Of a stretch of 64,000 nucleotides of DNA, positions 50,115 through 59,411 are shown piece by piece. This DNA comes from Candidatus Saccharimonadota bacterium (GTDB lineage Bacteria; Patescibacteriota; Saccharimonadia; Saccharimonadales; Saccharimonadaceae). The notes beneath the pieces are model-generated. The model searched no databases. It was not told the DNA's origin and saw only the letters and a list, made by a program, of their open reading frames with translations. Position 1 is the first letter of the stretch. Every line of letters begins with the position of its first letter. The DNA is taken from the NCBI GenBank assembly GCA_030445245.1, contig JAUCSD010000001.1:1060671-1124670 (forward strand). Reading direction: 5' to 3'. The position numbers and the translations under genes are program-made.

Positions 50115-51180
50115 AGCGAAACTCAACGATGTCACCTGGTTGCATGACGTACTCTTTACCTTCCGTGCGCATTTTGCCCGCGGCTTTAGCGGCTACTTCT
50201 GAGCCAGCGGCAATGAGGTCAGTATAGTTAACGATTTGAGCGGCAATGAAGCCTCGTTCGAAGTCACCGTGGATTACTCCGGCAGCTTGAGGGGCGGTAA
50301 AGCCTTTTTTAATTGTCCAAGCACGGACTTCTTTTGGTCCAGCGGTCAGATAACTCTGTAGCCCTAAGATATCGTAGGCGGCGTGGATAAGTTGTGTTAA
50401 ACCTGTTTCTCTTACGCCATAACTAAGCAGAAGTTCTTCAGCATCGCTTGGGGCTAGACCCTTAAGCTCATCCTCGAGCTTGGCACAGACAAAAATAGCG
50501 GTATTCGGTGTAACGAGGCGACGCAATTCAGTTTTCTTCGTTTCATTTGTTAGCGTTTCTTCGTCAACGTTGAAGGCGTAGATAACTGGCTTAGCAGTAA
50601 GCAGGGGTAGATCACCTAGGTATTCGCGATTGAGGGAATCGAGGCTTGATAGAGGCGTATCGGTCTCAAGTGTTGCACGGAGTGTTTCGAGGTATTCGAT
50701 AACCGGCTTAACCGCTGGTTTTGTTTTTGCTTCCTTGACTAGTTTTGGTAGGTGAGTGTCGAGCGTCTGAAGATCAGCCATAATAAGCTCTGTGTTGATG
50801 ACACTGATATCACTTGGTGGGTGAACATGATCTGATACGTGTACGATGTCACTGTTTTCAAAGGCTCGCACAATGTGTACGATCGCATCACACTGACGGA
50901 TATTAGCGAGGAATTTGTTGCCGAGACCTTCACCTTTGCTTGCACCAGCGACGAGACCGGCGATATCGACGAAGGTTACAGTGGCGGGTAGGATTTTTTG
51001 GCTGCCATAGATATCGGCAAGCTTCTGCAAACGTTCATCCGGTACGGGTACGATACCTGTATTTGGTTCGATAGTCGCGAACGGATAATTGGCGGCCAAA
51101 ATATTATTGTTAGTGAGGGCGTTAAATAGGGTGGACTTACCGACATTTGGTAAACCGACAATAGCAATAGAAAGACTCAT
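50104..51180 (-). CDS. ychF: YchF/OLA1-family ATPase
   Basis: The 358-residue P-loop protein starts [20 protein letters not shown]. It has the G3 motif [22 protein letters not shown], and where GTPases have NKxD it has NVDEE, the change that makes YchF prefer ATP. A TGS domain with [18 protein letters not shown] and [13 protein letters not shown] ends the protein. It is linked to ribosomes and stress responses. TATGAT (51192-51187 on the minus strand) is six bases before the ATG. Confidence 0.96.
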   Translation of the reverse strand: MSLSIAIVGLPNVGKSTLFNALTNNNILAANYPFATIEPNTGIVPVPDERLQKLADIYGSQKILPATVTFVDIAGLVAGASKGEGLGNKFLANIRQCDAIVHIVRAFENSDIVHVSDHVHPPSDISVINTELIMADLQTLDTHLPKLVKEAKTKPAVKPVIEYLETLRATLETDTPLSSLDSLNREYLGDLPLLTAKPVIYAFNVDEETLTNETKKTELRRLVTPNTAIFVCAKLEDELKGLAPSDAEELLLSYGVRETGLTQLIHAAYDILGLQSYLTAGPKEVRAWTIKKGFTAPQAAGVIHGDFERGFIAAQIVNYTDLIAAGSEVAAKAAGKMRTEGKEYVMQPGDIVEFRFNV

Positions 51181-51228
51181 AAACCAATCATAGCATGACA
51201 GGGGTAGGTGTGCTAGGATTGTGCCTGT

Positions 51229-51969
51229 CTATGATTTTCGGCGGATACCGAGCTTGCCGAGTGTACGGGCAAGGAGTGTGTCGTCGTCTGGTGTATCCCG
51301 GAATGCTTCGCGCGTAGCGTTACCCTCTGACTGGGCGGCTTCGAGCGGGATTGGTTCCCCGGTCAGCTTAATAGGGGTCACAAATGGGCTTATTAGAGCC
51401 TCTGGTACACCGGGGGGAATGACGCCGCTTTTTGTGCGCATGACTACTTCGATGTTACGATTGCTAGGGAGCATGTAATTGAGTGTTTCTTCAACTTTCC
51501 TCGGCTTACCATCAACTTCATCATTCCAGCTGGATATAACGAGGAAGCCTGTCGTGTTTTGCTCGGCAAAAAAAGCCTCATGACTGTCTGGCGAGAGTCC
51601 GGATTTTTCTCGCATGGCGGTGATTCGGGCGCGATATTCGTCGTTGAACATGCTACGCCATGCCCGCACAGTAAAGCGGGCGACACCTGCGGGGAGTCGG
51701 GTTTCGACACCGTAAAAATGAGTCACGTCGTATACCTTGTCATCGTCCGAAAGTGACTCGATAATTTGGGTACCTGGGATAACGCTTTCACCGCGCTCAA
51801 GCAGCAACTGCACAATACTTTCTATTTCTCGATTGTCCTTTTCTTCTAGCACTTCGGGGGTGAGGGTCGGGGCATGCTCTAGTTCGTGTGAAGGTGCTGG
51901 GGCAGTTGTCTGACCAGTATCTGAGTTGTCAGTTGGTTGTTTGCTGATAGGTGAAAGATCGTGTTGCAT
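51229..51969 (-). CDS. Hypothetical protein, 246 residues
   Basis: The first 45 residues are polar and probably disordered. A helical region (EIESIVQLLLERGE) and a mixed domain with VYDVTHFYGVETRLPAG and a Trp-rich middle follow, then a basic end (LGKLGIRRKS). I do not recognise the domain. AAGGAAA lies before the ATG, and TATAAG about 25 bases upstream is a plausible -10. Confidence 0.65.
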   Translation of the reverse strand: MQHDLSPISKQPTDNSDTGQTTAPAPSHELEHAPTLTPEVLEEKDNREIESIVQLLLERGESVIPGTQIIESLSDDDKVYDVTHFYGVETRLPAGVARFTVRAWRSMFNDEYRARITAMREKSGLSPDSHEAFFAEQNTTGFLVISSWNDEVDGKPRKVEETLNYMLPSNRNIEVVMRTKSGVIPPGVPEALISPFVTPIKLTGEPIPLEAAQSEGNATREAFRDTPDDDTLLARTLGKLGIRRKS

Positions 51970-52339
51970 AGGTGTTTGTTTCCTTGTTTTTACTTATACT
52001 AATTTAGCATAACCTTGATGATAAGTCAATACTATTATAGTGTAACAATGACAGAGAATGTTGCATGATAGCTACTATGAATGATTAGTCGGTGGCATAG
52101 CTATGTTTAGATCAAAAGGCAGTTGTGTTACAAACTCACTATGCCTATCGTTAACATCTAAACCAACCTTTCCGTTGTTTTCAAGGTTACTTGACAATTG
52201 GTTTGTGAATCGTGATAGAAAGACTCATATAGCTATTTACCGTTCATCAGAGAGCAGGTAAACTCTTTCGTTGCGTGAGTGTTAATCCTTATGCTAATAT
52301 AACGGCAGTAATCAATAACAAAAGGCTATAAGCGCTCGT
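51970..52339. other. 370-base intergenic region upstream of the pilus locus
   Basis: No gene is seen. TTGACA at 52191-52196 and TAATAT near 52295 are promoter elements facing the pilus genes. Two interlocked inverted repeats, GGCATAG (52094-52100) with CTATGCC (52139-52145) and GTTTAGAT (52105-52112) with ATCTAAAC (52156-52163), could form a pseudoknot. Repeats of this size may arise by chance. Confidence 0.4.
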
Positions 52340-52873
52340 ATGAAAAAGCCACAAAAAAAACAGATTCTTTTTATCGTCATTATTATTGTTGTGCTAGGAA
52401 TGAGCGCACTGGCCGCTGTCTTATTTAGTCAATATCAGGCCTCAATCCAACCAGTTGTAACGAAAGCGCCAGTGTTGAGTCCGAAAAAAGCGATTGTTCA
52501 ACAAAAGGCTGACGAAGCGACGAAACAGGCATATGAGGGTGATGTTGCAGGTGGGGCAGCAAAACTTGATGAAGCTATAAAGAACACAAATGATTCGAGC
52601 GAGAAGGGCTCCTATTATTCGAGTAAAGCAACTCTTCTCTATAATAGCCAGGATCTTGCAGGAGCTCTCGTTGCTGCACTTAAGGCGTACGAACTTCTAA
52701 AAACATCAGACAGTGCGGCACTGGTTGGACAGTTCTCTAAGGAGTCAGGCAATACGGCACAGGCTATTGAGTACTATAAGAAGGCGGTTCAGAACATCAA
52801 TAAGACTGACCCATATTCAAATGAAGACGTCGTCTATTACAACTCGGTCATAAAAGAGCTTGGGGGGAAATAG
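52340..52873 (+). CDS. Membrane-anchored TPR-like protein, start of pilus locus
   Basis: The 177-residue protein has one N-terminal transmembrane segment (about 8-30). An exported helical domain follows with TPR-like repeats (AYEGDVAGGAAKLDEAIK, ALVAALKAYELLK, NTAQAIEYYKKAVQ). It lies five bases ahead of a large membrane-anchored gene and the pilMNO genes, so it may act as a pilus assembly scaffold; this is inferred from place and fold only. Confidence 0.65.
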   Translation: MKKPQKKQILFIVIIIVVLGMSALAAVLFSQYQASIQPVVTKAPVLSPKKAIVQQKADEATKQAYEGDVAGGAAKLDEAIKNTNDSSEKGSYYSSKATLLYNSQDLAGALVAALKAYELLKTSDSAALVGQFSKESGNTAQAIEYYKKAVQNINKTDPYSNEDVVYYNSVIKELGGK

Positions 52874-52878
52874 GCTGT

Positions 52879-54849
52879 ATGAATACTATCCGTACATACC
52901 TGCGTTCATTAGGTCTTATGCATTATGCAATTCTTGCGGCTGTTGCGATAAGCGCTTTTACTGTCTCGTATTACCAGATTTCTTCGGCCGATTGTTATAG
53001 CGGGACTGTTCACGGACGAACGTGTTACAGAGGCTACTTTACGAATGTATATGACAACGGTGGTACGTTTGTTCTCCCAACGATTAGTAATAATCAAGCA
53101 ATCCCGACCTATATCAATTCGGTAGATGAATTATATAAGTTGATCCATGACTATTATTTGAATGGTACTGCTCAGGAAAAGACCGGATCAGAATTCATTT
53201 ATAACACGATGCACGGTGGTAATGCTCCTGGTACAGGTCGATCAATAAGTGCTGCAGAATGGAACGATTTATATCTTCGTATGAAGGGCCTCGAAGCTGC
53301 GGGAAAGATTAACTGGACCGGAAACGTGAGTGCATCAGTCAACACCTACTATCAGGGAACAGATTCAGGGTTCGGTTCAACGGACGGTACAAATAACGAC
53401 GATGCATTCTATGAAGAGCCAAAAAATGAGTCAGGTATTGTCTTCCGTGACTACAACAACAACATCACGTATCAGATCTTGAGGCGCTGTGCTAACCCAA
53501 TGGGTGAGAATGCTGGACTTCCAGTGGCTCGTGACTACAAGTTAACTCCACAGATCAACAGTGTTTCTCCGACTAAGATTGAAGCAGGGAGCAAAGTTTC
53601 GGTAAATGGTAGTGTCGATAATGAGGGCAATACGGTTAGTGATACGACGCAGTGGGAAATCACCCAGATAACGGTCAAACCTGGCAAGAAAGCGCCACAT
53701 GAAGACGAGAACGGGACAACCTCTCCTACAGCACCGTGTCAGTCTAATGGTGGAGCCGCCTCAGGGAACTACTTTGTGAGTGGTGACGCAGATTGTAAGA
53801 ATGTTGCAAAGGGCTCAGGGAAGTTTAACCTGGGTACTCCTGCGCAGAATATTAAACCATCAGTTTCCGGTCTTGATGTCGGAGATCTGCCAGTGGGTAC
53901 TCGAGTCTGCTTCGCTCTATCGGTGCAACCTCGTTCAAGCGCGAGTGATGACTGGGCTCATTCAAAGCCAATCTGTACAGTGGTGGGTAAGAAACCAAAG
54001 GTTCAAATATGGGGTGGCGATATATCTGTGAGAGGTAAAATTGAAACTAGTACCAGTCGTAAGGATGTTAATGGAGACAAGACATTCGGCAGCTGGGTAG
54101 AATATGGCGCTTTCTCTGTAGGAACAAATAGTAAATTTGCATCAGCGTCAGGCTTAAACAAGGGTAACGACTCAAATACGCAGGATGATTGGAGTAAGCT
54201 GACATTTGCAAATGCCAATTCGACGTTTGGCCAGTATTCAACATTAACCGCATTCCCAGCGGCGCCAGGTATTGCAGCCTACTTCGGATCGGTTCAGAAT
54301 ACGCAACCAGTAGGGTCGGGAAGTGTTGACGTCGGTAATCTCACGTTCGATACGGGGGGCGCAATCGAAGTTCGCACTGCAGGTGATCTGACGATTACTG
54401 GTGGTAATATTCCAGCGGGCAAGTCGGTCGTTATTATTGCGACGGGTACCGTTACAATTGACGGCAATATCACTTACACCGATGATACCTTGACGAGCGT
54501 GCGTAATATTCCACAGGTTGTTATCATTGCCGCTAACATCAATATAAAAGACAGTGTCTCCCGTATTGATTCTTGGCTTATCACAAATGGTACGATTAAT
54601 ACGTGTTATAACTTCTCGGGCAATCTTACCTCGGATAAGTGTAGCTCAGTGCTTGAAGTGAACGGACCGGTTGTTACAGGCAAGCTAGTCCTTAACCGTA
54701 CTGCAGGCTCCGATACTGACCAACAGTCAGGTGACCCAGCTGAGCGATTTAACTTACGACCAGACGCCTTTTTATGGGCACAACTTCAGGCATCGGGCAG
54801 CAATAAAGCCCAAACTGTATACTCTTCAGAACTGCCACCACGATTCTAA
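52879..54849 (+). CDS. Large exported protein of the pilus locus
   Basis: The 656-residue protein has an N-terminal transmembrane segment (about 14-32) and an exported body. It holds paired Cys (CYSGTVHGRTC), an Asn/Gly-rich middle, an Ig-like stretch (QINSVSPTKIEAGSKVSVNGSV) and a C-terminal beta-rich part. There, short repeats such as GAIEVRTAGDLTITGGN and GTVTIDGNITY resemble right-handed beta-helix proteins. I do not recognise the family. Its place before pilM suggests a pilus-linked surface protein or adhesin. The gap to pilM carries a promoter. Confidence 0.6.
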   Translation: MNTIRTYLRSLGLMHYAILAAVAISAFTVSYYQISSADCYSGTVHGRTCYRGYFTNVYDNGGTFVLPTISNNQAIPTYINSVDELYKLIHDYYLNGTAQEKTGSEFIYNTMHGGNAPGTGRSISAAEWNDLYLRMKGLEAAGKINWTGNVSASVNTYYQGTDSGFGSTDGTNNDDAFYEEPKNESGIVFRDYNNNITYQILRRCANPMGENAGLPVARDYKLTPQINSVSPTKIEAGSKVSVNGSVDNEGNTVSDTTQWEITQITVKPGKKAPHEDENGTTSPTAPCQSNGGAASGNYFVSGDADCKNVAKGSGKFNLGTPAQNIKPSVSGLDVGDLPVGTRVCFALSVQPRSSASDDWAHSKPICTVVGKKPKVQIWGGDISVRGKIETSTSRKDVNGDKTFGSWVEYGAFSVGTNSKFASASGLNKGNDSNTQDDWSKLTFANANSTFGQYSTLTAFPAAPGIAAYFGSVQNTQPVGSGSVDVGNLTFDTGGAIEVRTAGDLTITGGNIPAGKSVVIIATGTVTIDGNITYTDDTLTSVRNIPQVVIIAANINIKDSVSRIDSWLITNGTINTCYNFSGNLTSDKCSSVLEVNGPVVTGKLVLNRTAGSDTDQQSGDPAERFNLRPDAFLWAQLQASGSNKAQTVYSSELPPRF

Positions 54850-54912
54850 CGATGTGATTTAGTGTAAAGGCCTTGCCTTTGTCTATCATGCTTATGTATA
54901 ATGAAGGATAAT

Positions 54913-55962
54913 ATGGCATTACTAAAAGGCGTGGGCGACTTTTTTGCACTAGACATCGGTACCAACGCGGTGCGCGTAGTGCAACTAGCAAATAACGGTC
55001 AAGATAATTGGACCTTGGTTCACTATGGTTACGCACCGGTTGATCTCAAGACGACCAGTGCTAACTCTAAGGAATCAGAACGTCGACTTGGCGAGATCAT
55101 CATGACCGCAGTAGGGCAGAGCGGTATCAAGACTAAGAACGTCGCAATTGGCCTACCTTCACAGAAGACATTCACGACCGTGATTGATGTACCGACAATG
55201 TCTGAAGCGGAACTTCGTAGCACGATCAAGTATCAAATCGACCAGTATATCCCAATGGCTATTGATGAAGCGAAGGTTGATTGGGTTCTACTTGGACAAT
55301 CAGCACATAATCCTCAGCAGCAAGAGGTGCTATTAGCGAGCACCGCTAACAGCTACGCTGAAGAGCGACTTGAATTCGTTGAAGGGCTTGGTCTAAACGT
55401 AATTGCGGCTGAACCAGACCCAATTGCGATGATCCGTGCTTTGCTACCTGCAGGCATCCAGGACGCTCGCTTGATCATTGATGTTGGCGAACTCTCAACC
55501 AACCTTGTTATCACGTACGGTGACTCTCCACGACTTGTGCGTACTATTCCGACCGGACTTTACTCGCTTGTTAAAGCTGCTGTACAGAATTTGAATGTAC
55601 AAGAAGACCAAGCTCGTCAGTTCATCATTAAATTTGGCCTTGCGCCAGATCGACTTGAAGGTCAGGTATATCACGCGGTTGAAAACGTACTCGAAGGTTT
55701 TGCTGCGGAACTGACTAAATCGATCAAGTTCTTTCAGACTCGTTACCCAAATACACCGGTTGGTGGCATCCTACTATCAGGATATGGTAGTGTTATTCCG
55801 AAATTCGGTGAGTATGTTACTGCTAAAACAGGGGTGGCGTCAGCGCAGGCGAATCCGTGGCAGAAAGTTCGCGTGCAGCAATCTGACCAGCAACAGCTGG
55901 CCGCCATTGCGACTGAGTTTGCGACTGCTGTTGGCTTGGCACAAAGGAGCAACAAGAAATGA
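54913..55962 (+). CDS. pilM: Type IV pilus inner-membrane platform protein PilM
   Basis: The 349-residue protein is an actin/FtsA-like ATPase with FFALDIGTNAVRVVQL at the N-terminus, IDQYIPMAIDEAKVDW, LIIDVGELSTNLVI and GGILLSGYGSVIP. PilM sits on the cytoplasmic side and binds the PilN tail. ATG 54913 is ten bases after TATAAT (54897-54902); the ATG at 54901 lies within that box and was rejected. Its stop overlaps pilN. Confidence 0.93.
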   Translation: MALLKGVGDFFALDIGTNAVRVVQLANNGQDNWTLVHYGYAPVDLKTTSANSKESERRLGEIIMTAVGQSGIKTKNVAIGLPSQKTFTTVIDVPTMSEAELRSTIKYQIDQYIPMAIDEAKVDWVLLGQSAHNPQQQEVLLASTANSYAEERLEFVEGLGLNVIAAEPDPIAMIRALLPAGIQDARLIIDVGELSTNLVITYGDSPRLVRTIPTGLYSLVKAAVQNLNVQEDQARQFIIKFGLAPDRLEGQVYHAVENVLEGFAAELTKSIKFFQTRYPNTPVGGILLSGYGSVIPKFGEYVTAKTGVASAQANPWQKVRVQQSDQQQLAAIATEFATAVGLAQRSNKK

Positions 55963-56684
55963 TTGAAATCAACCTTGTCCCTGATGTAAAACAAGAATTA
56001 ATTAAAGCTCAGCGTGTTCGTGCCAGTGTTATTTCTATTGCTATTGTCGTTGGTATTGCTGCGGTTGGTGTGGTTGTCATGCTCGCCGTATGGGTATTCG
56101 CCGTTCAGGCAGCTCGTGGCTTGATTAGTGATAACACGATCAAAAACGAGAGCCAAAAACTCTCAAACGTTCAGGATATTTCGAATACACTTACGATTCA
56201 GAATCAGTTAAGTTTACTATCGGCCATGCATGATAATAAGAATATCGACTCTCGATTGTTCGATATTCTAACGACAATCAATCCGTCTGCACCAAATAAT
56301 ATTGCAATTACGAATGTTTCACTTGATTCATCCACGACTACTATTAAGCTTGAAGCTCAGGCGGTCAATGGATACCCTGCGCTTGATGTCTTCAAGAAAA
56401 CAATTAACGCAACAACTTTCGAATATTCGGACGGTAGCTCGAAGAAGTCAGTAAAGCTTGCAACTGGTATGAGTGACAGTGATCGCAGCTACGGGGAAGA
56501 TGCCTCCGGTGCAAAGGTACTTAGATTTACGCTTACTTTTACGTATCCTGCCGAACTATTCTCTAAGTCATCACAGAACGCAACGATTGTAGCACCAGAA
56601 CGTACGAATGTAACTGATTCATTCCTTGGTGTACCACAGAGTCTGTTTACGCAAAAGGCGAGTGATACTCAGGGGGGAAATTAA
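55959..56684 (+). CDS. pilN: Type IV pilus assembly protein PilN
   Basis: The 241-residue protein begins IEINLVPDVKQEL, the conserved cytoplasmic peptide that binds PilM. A transmembrane segment (about 24-48) and an exported domain with a helix then ferredoxin-like strands (ITNVSLDSSTTTIKLEAQAVNG) follow. It overlaps pilM by four bases and ends just before pilO. Confidence 0.9.
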   Translation: MIEINLVPDVKQELIKAQRVRASVISIAIVVGIAAVGVVVMLAVWVFAVQAARGLISDNTIKNESQKLSNVQDISNTLTIQNQLSLLSAMHDNKNIDSRLFDILTTINPSAPNNIAITNVSLDSSTTTIKLEAQAVNGYPALDVFKKTINATTFEYSDGSSKKSVKLATGMSDSDRSYGEDASGAKVLRFTLTFTYPAELFSKSSQNATIVAPERTNVTDSFLGVPQSLFTQKASDTQGGN

Positions 56685-56685
56685 T

Positions 56686-57387
56686 ATGGCTACGCAAGAT
56701 ACCGCAATTCGAAAACGCCAACAGATTGCAAACGCAAATCGTATGATGCTTATCTGGGTGGCTGCAATATCGGCTCTCGTCGGGATTGCGCTTGTTGCTT
56801 CCTTATTCCTCTTGCAAAAGGCCTGGTTTAACGAGAAGGTCTTAGGCGAAAAGGGCAAGACAGCTCAGACGCTTATTGACAACAACAAGGTTGTAGACAA
56901 ATTAAAAGATGAGATTCGTGTCCTTAACACTAATGAGGCTCTTAAGTCTTCAATGGCTCAGGGTGAAGATCAGCCAGTTCAGGTGGTCCTCGACGCGTTA
57001 CCGTCTGATGCTAACTCTTCAGCATTCGGTTCGTCACTTCAGGAAAAGTTCCTAAGCGATCCAGCACTTACCATTGAATCACTGAACGTCGATCCTGTGG
57101 CCGGTATTGAGTCAACATCTAATCAAAATGTTCAGGATGCTGCTAAGAGTGCCACTGGCAATGGCGAAAACCAAATCACCTTCCGTTTCTCAGTTAGTAG
57201 CAATGTTAATAATGCCGGAGCTCTCAAGAATCTATTGCTGAAATTGGAACGTTCAATTCGCGCCATCGACATCACAACGATGTCTGTCGAAACTCAAGGT
57301 AATCGACTTGTCCTTAGTGTTGATGGCCATGCATTCTACGAGCCAGCCAAAACTGTTGAACTAAAAGATAAGACGGTAAAGTCATGA
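56686..57387 (+). CDS. pilO: Type IV pilus assembly protein PilO
   Basis: The product from ATG 56686, preceded by AGGGGGG, has 233 residues: a short polar N-terminus, one transmembrane segment (about 23-45), a coiled-coil stretch and a ferredoxin-like end (LRFSV-type strand FRFSVSSNVNNAGALKNLLL). The layout and place after pilN fit PilO, its usual partner. The level of similarity is low, as is usual for PilO. Confidence 0.8.
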   Translation: MATQDTAIRKRQQIANANRMMLIWVAAISALVGIALVASLFLLQKAWFNEKVLGEKGKTAQTLIDNNKVVDKLKDEIRVLNTNEALKSSMAQGEDQPVQVVLDALPSDANSSAFGSSLQEKFLSDPALTIESLNVDPVAGIESTSNQNVQDAAKSATGNGENQITFRFSVSSNVNNAGALKNLLLKLERSIRAIDITTMSVETQGNRLVLSVDGHAFYEPAKTVELKDKTVKS

Positions 57388-57620
57388 AAAAATCAGATAT
57401 AGCAATGATTATTTTGATCGCATCGATCAGTGTTCTAGTGGCTTACTTTGTCGCTAAGGCAGTGGTTGGTGATGTTCGAAATGAGTCAGTTAAAGTAAAG
57501 ACAACCGATGCGATTTCGACTGATGTTGTTCAGCCAGATACAACCGTCTTCAATTCTAATGCGATTAATCCAACCGTCGAGGTAATTATTGGCGGCGATA
57601 AGTCCCAGGCTAAACAGTAG
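57384..57620 (+). CDS. Small single-pass membrane protein of the pilus locus
   Basis: The 78-residue protein has one transmembrane segment (about 7-27) and a short exported polar domain. It overlaps pilO by four bases and precedes pilB by 12. Its place matches that of pilP in proteobacteria, but no lipobox is seen and it is much shorter, so no name is given. Confidence 0.7.
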   Translation: MKKSDIAMIILIASISVLVAYFVAKAVVGDVRNESVKVKTTDAISTDVVQPDTTVFNSNAINPTVEVIIGGDKSQAKQ

Positions 57621-57632
57621 GAGTGCTGAACA

Positions 57633-59396
57633 ATGGCGCTTCTGACTAGTGATATTCAAGAAAAATTAATCACCCTTCTTACGGAAGAAGGTTTGGTTTC
57701 AGGTGATGTACTCAGAGGTGCCGAGGATGATGCGGCCAAGCTTAACAAGCCACTTATGGCCGTGCTTACCGAGCAAGGCGTTGTCGATGATGAGCTTCTG
57801 ACGCATGCTATCGCCCAAGTCTCTGGCGTGCCATATGTGAACCTCAGTAATAGCTTGATTGATCAGGACGTCCTCGCACTGTTACCGGAAGACATTGCTG
57901 AACGATTCATGGCCGTACCTCTCGCTGAAGTTCAGAACCGTCTTGCGGTAGCAATGATTGATGCGAATAACGTTCAAGCGGTTGACTACCTAGCTAACCG
58001 TATCCAACGACCAATTAAGGTTCTTATGGCGTCAGAGGCCGGAGTACGCCATGTACTCGACCAATATCGTACCGATCTCTCAAGTGTAGATGAAGCGGCT
58101 GAGGTATCTCAAGAAGAAGCGCAGCGAGCTAGTGATAGTGATATTAAAACGATTGTTCAAGATTCACCGATTAGTCGGGCCCTCAGCACGATTCTCGAAT
58201 ATGCCGTAAAGTCTCGAGCCAGCGACGTGCACATTGAACCACTTGAGAAAACGCTCAAGATTCGCTGTCGCGTTGATGGTGTTCTGCGTGAGATCATGCA
58301 GTTACCAAAGTCGATAGAGCCGGCACTCGTGAGTCGTATTAAAATTCTGTCTAATCTCAAAATCGACGAACACCGTATTCCGCAAGATGGTCAGTTCACC
58401 GTTAAAGTTGCTGCTAAAGAAGTCGATCTTCGTATTGCTATTAGTCCAGTCGTATGGGGCGAGCAGGTTGTCATTCGTTTGCTTGATAAATCAGGTAATA
58501 GCTTTGATATTGAACAAATGGGGTATGCGGGTCGCGCTTTGCGTACGATTCGAAAAGGTATTCGTCATCCGAACGGTATGATTCTTACATCTGGTCCAAC
58601 CGGTTCAGGTAAGTCAACAAGCCTCTATGCGCTTATCAAAGAAATCAAGAACGACACGGTTAATATCGTAACGCTTGAAGATCCAGTCGAGTATAAAATG
58701 GATGGCGTTAACCAAATTCAGGTAAACGCCGAAGTAGGACTGACATTCGCCAATGGTCTTCGTTCAATTCTGCGTCAGGACCCTGATGTGGTGATGGTAG
58801 GTGAGATCCGTGATGGCGAAACAGCTAGTCTTGCTGTGCAGGCTGCGTTGACGGGACATCTAGTGTTCAGCACACTGCACACTAACTCAGCTGCTGGAGT
58901 GCCGCCACGTTTACTTGATATGAAGATCGAACCATTCTTGATTGCCAGTACCGTTAACACGATCATTGGTCAGCGACTCGTCCGTCGGGTATCACCAAAG
59001 CGAGATAGCTACCAGTCGACACCGATTGAAACACAGAATATTATGGCTACCGTCGGCCACTTGTTGCCGAAGACGCCAGCCGATGTCGCGAGGGTATCTG
59101 AAGATTTAGGCTACAAAGACTTGCCCCTAGCAGGCCAAAGCGCTTATACTTTAGTCAAGGGTAGGGATACTCCGCAGACACCGCATGGTTACTCTGGTCG
59201 TGCCGGACTTTATGAAGTGATGGAAGTGACTGAGGAGATTCAAAATTTGATTGTCTCCCATGCTACCAGTAATGAGATCCAACGCAAGGCAATCGAACAG
59301 GGAATGATCACGATGCGGCAGGACGGGTACCTGAAAGCCTTACAAGGGCTAACAACAATAGAAGAAGTCAATCGCGTAGCGGCAGATATAGCATAA
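57633..59396 (+). CDS. pilB: Pilus extension ATPase PilB/GspE, zinc site lost
   Basis: The 587-residue hexameric ATPase drives pilus assembly. N-terminal N1/GspE-N domain: VNLSNSLIDQDVLALLPEDIAERF. The motor has IKILSNLKIDEHRIPQDG, Walker A GPTGSGKST, the Asp box LEDPVEYKM, Walker B DPDVVMVGEIRD and the His box GHLVFSTLHTNSA. The four zinc Cys of most PilB proteins are Ser454, Arg457, Asp512 and Gln515 here, while the GYSGRAGLYEVM that follows is kept. It precedes pilT and pilC in the same operon. Confidence 0.94.
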   Translation: MALLTSDIQEKLITLLTEEGLVSGDVLRGAEDDAAKLNKPLMAVLTEQGVVDDELLTHAIAQVSGVPYVNLSNSLIDQDVLALLPEDIAERFMAVPLAEVQNRLAVAMIDANNVQAVDYLANRIQRPIKVLMASEAGVRHVLDQYRTDLSSVDEAAEVSQEEAQRASDSDIKTIVQDSPISRALSTILEYAVKSRASDVHIEPLEKTLKIRCRVDGVLREIMQLPKSIEPALVSRIKILSNLKIDEHRIPQDGQFTVKVAAKEVDLRIAISPVVWGEQVVIRLLDKSGNSFDIEQMGYAGRALRTIRKGIRHPNGMILTSGPTGSGKSTSLYALIKEIKNDTVNIVTLEDPVEYKMDGVNQIQVNAEVGLTFANGLRSILRQDPDVVMVGEIRDGETASLAVQAALTGHLVFSTLHTNSAAGVPPRLLDMKIEPFLIASTVNTIIGQRLVRRVSPKRDSYQSTPIETQNIMATVGHLLPKTPADVARVSEDLGYKDLPLAGQSAYTLVKGRDTPQTPHGYSGRAGLYEVMEVTEEIQNLIVSHATSNEIQRKAIEQGMITMRQDGYLKALQGLTTIEEVNRVAADIA

Positions 59397-59411
59397 GAAG
59401 GGTAAAACACT

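Noticed and set aside
54901-54912. Earlier ATG for pilM
   Set aside because: It overlaps the TATAAT box at 54897-54902, so it cannot be in the message made from that promoter.
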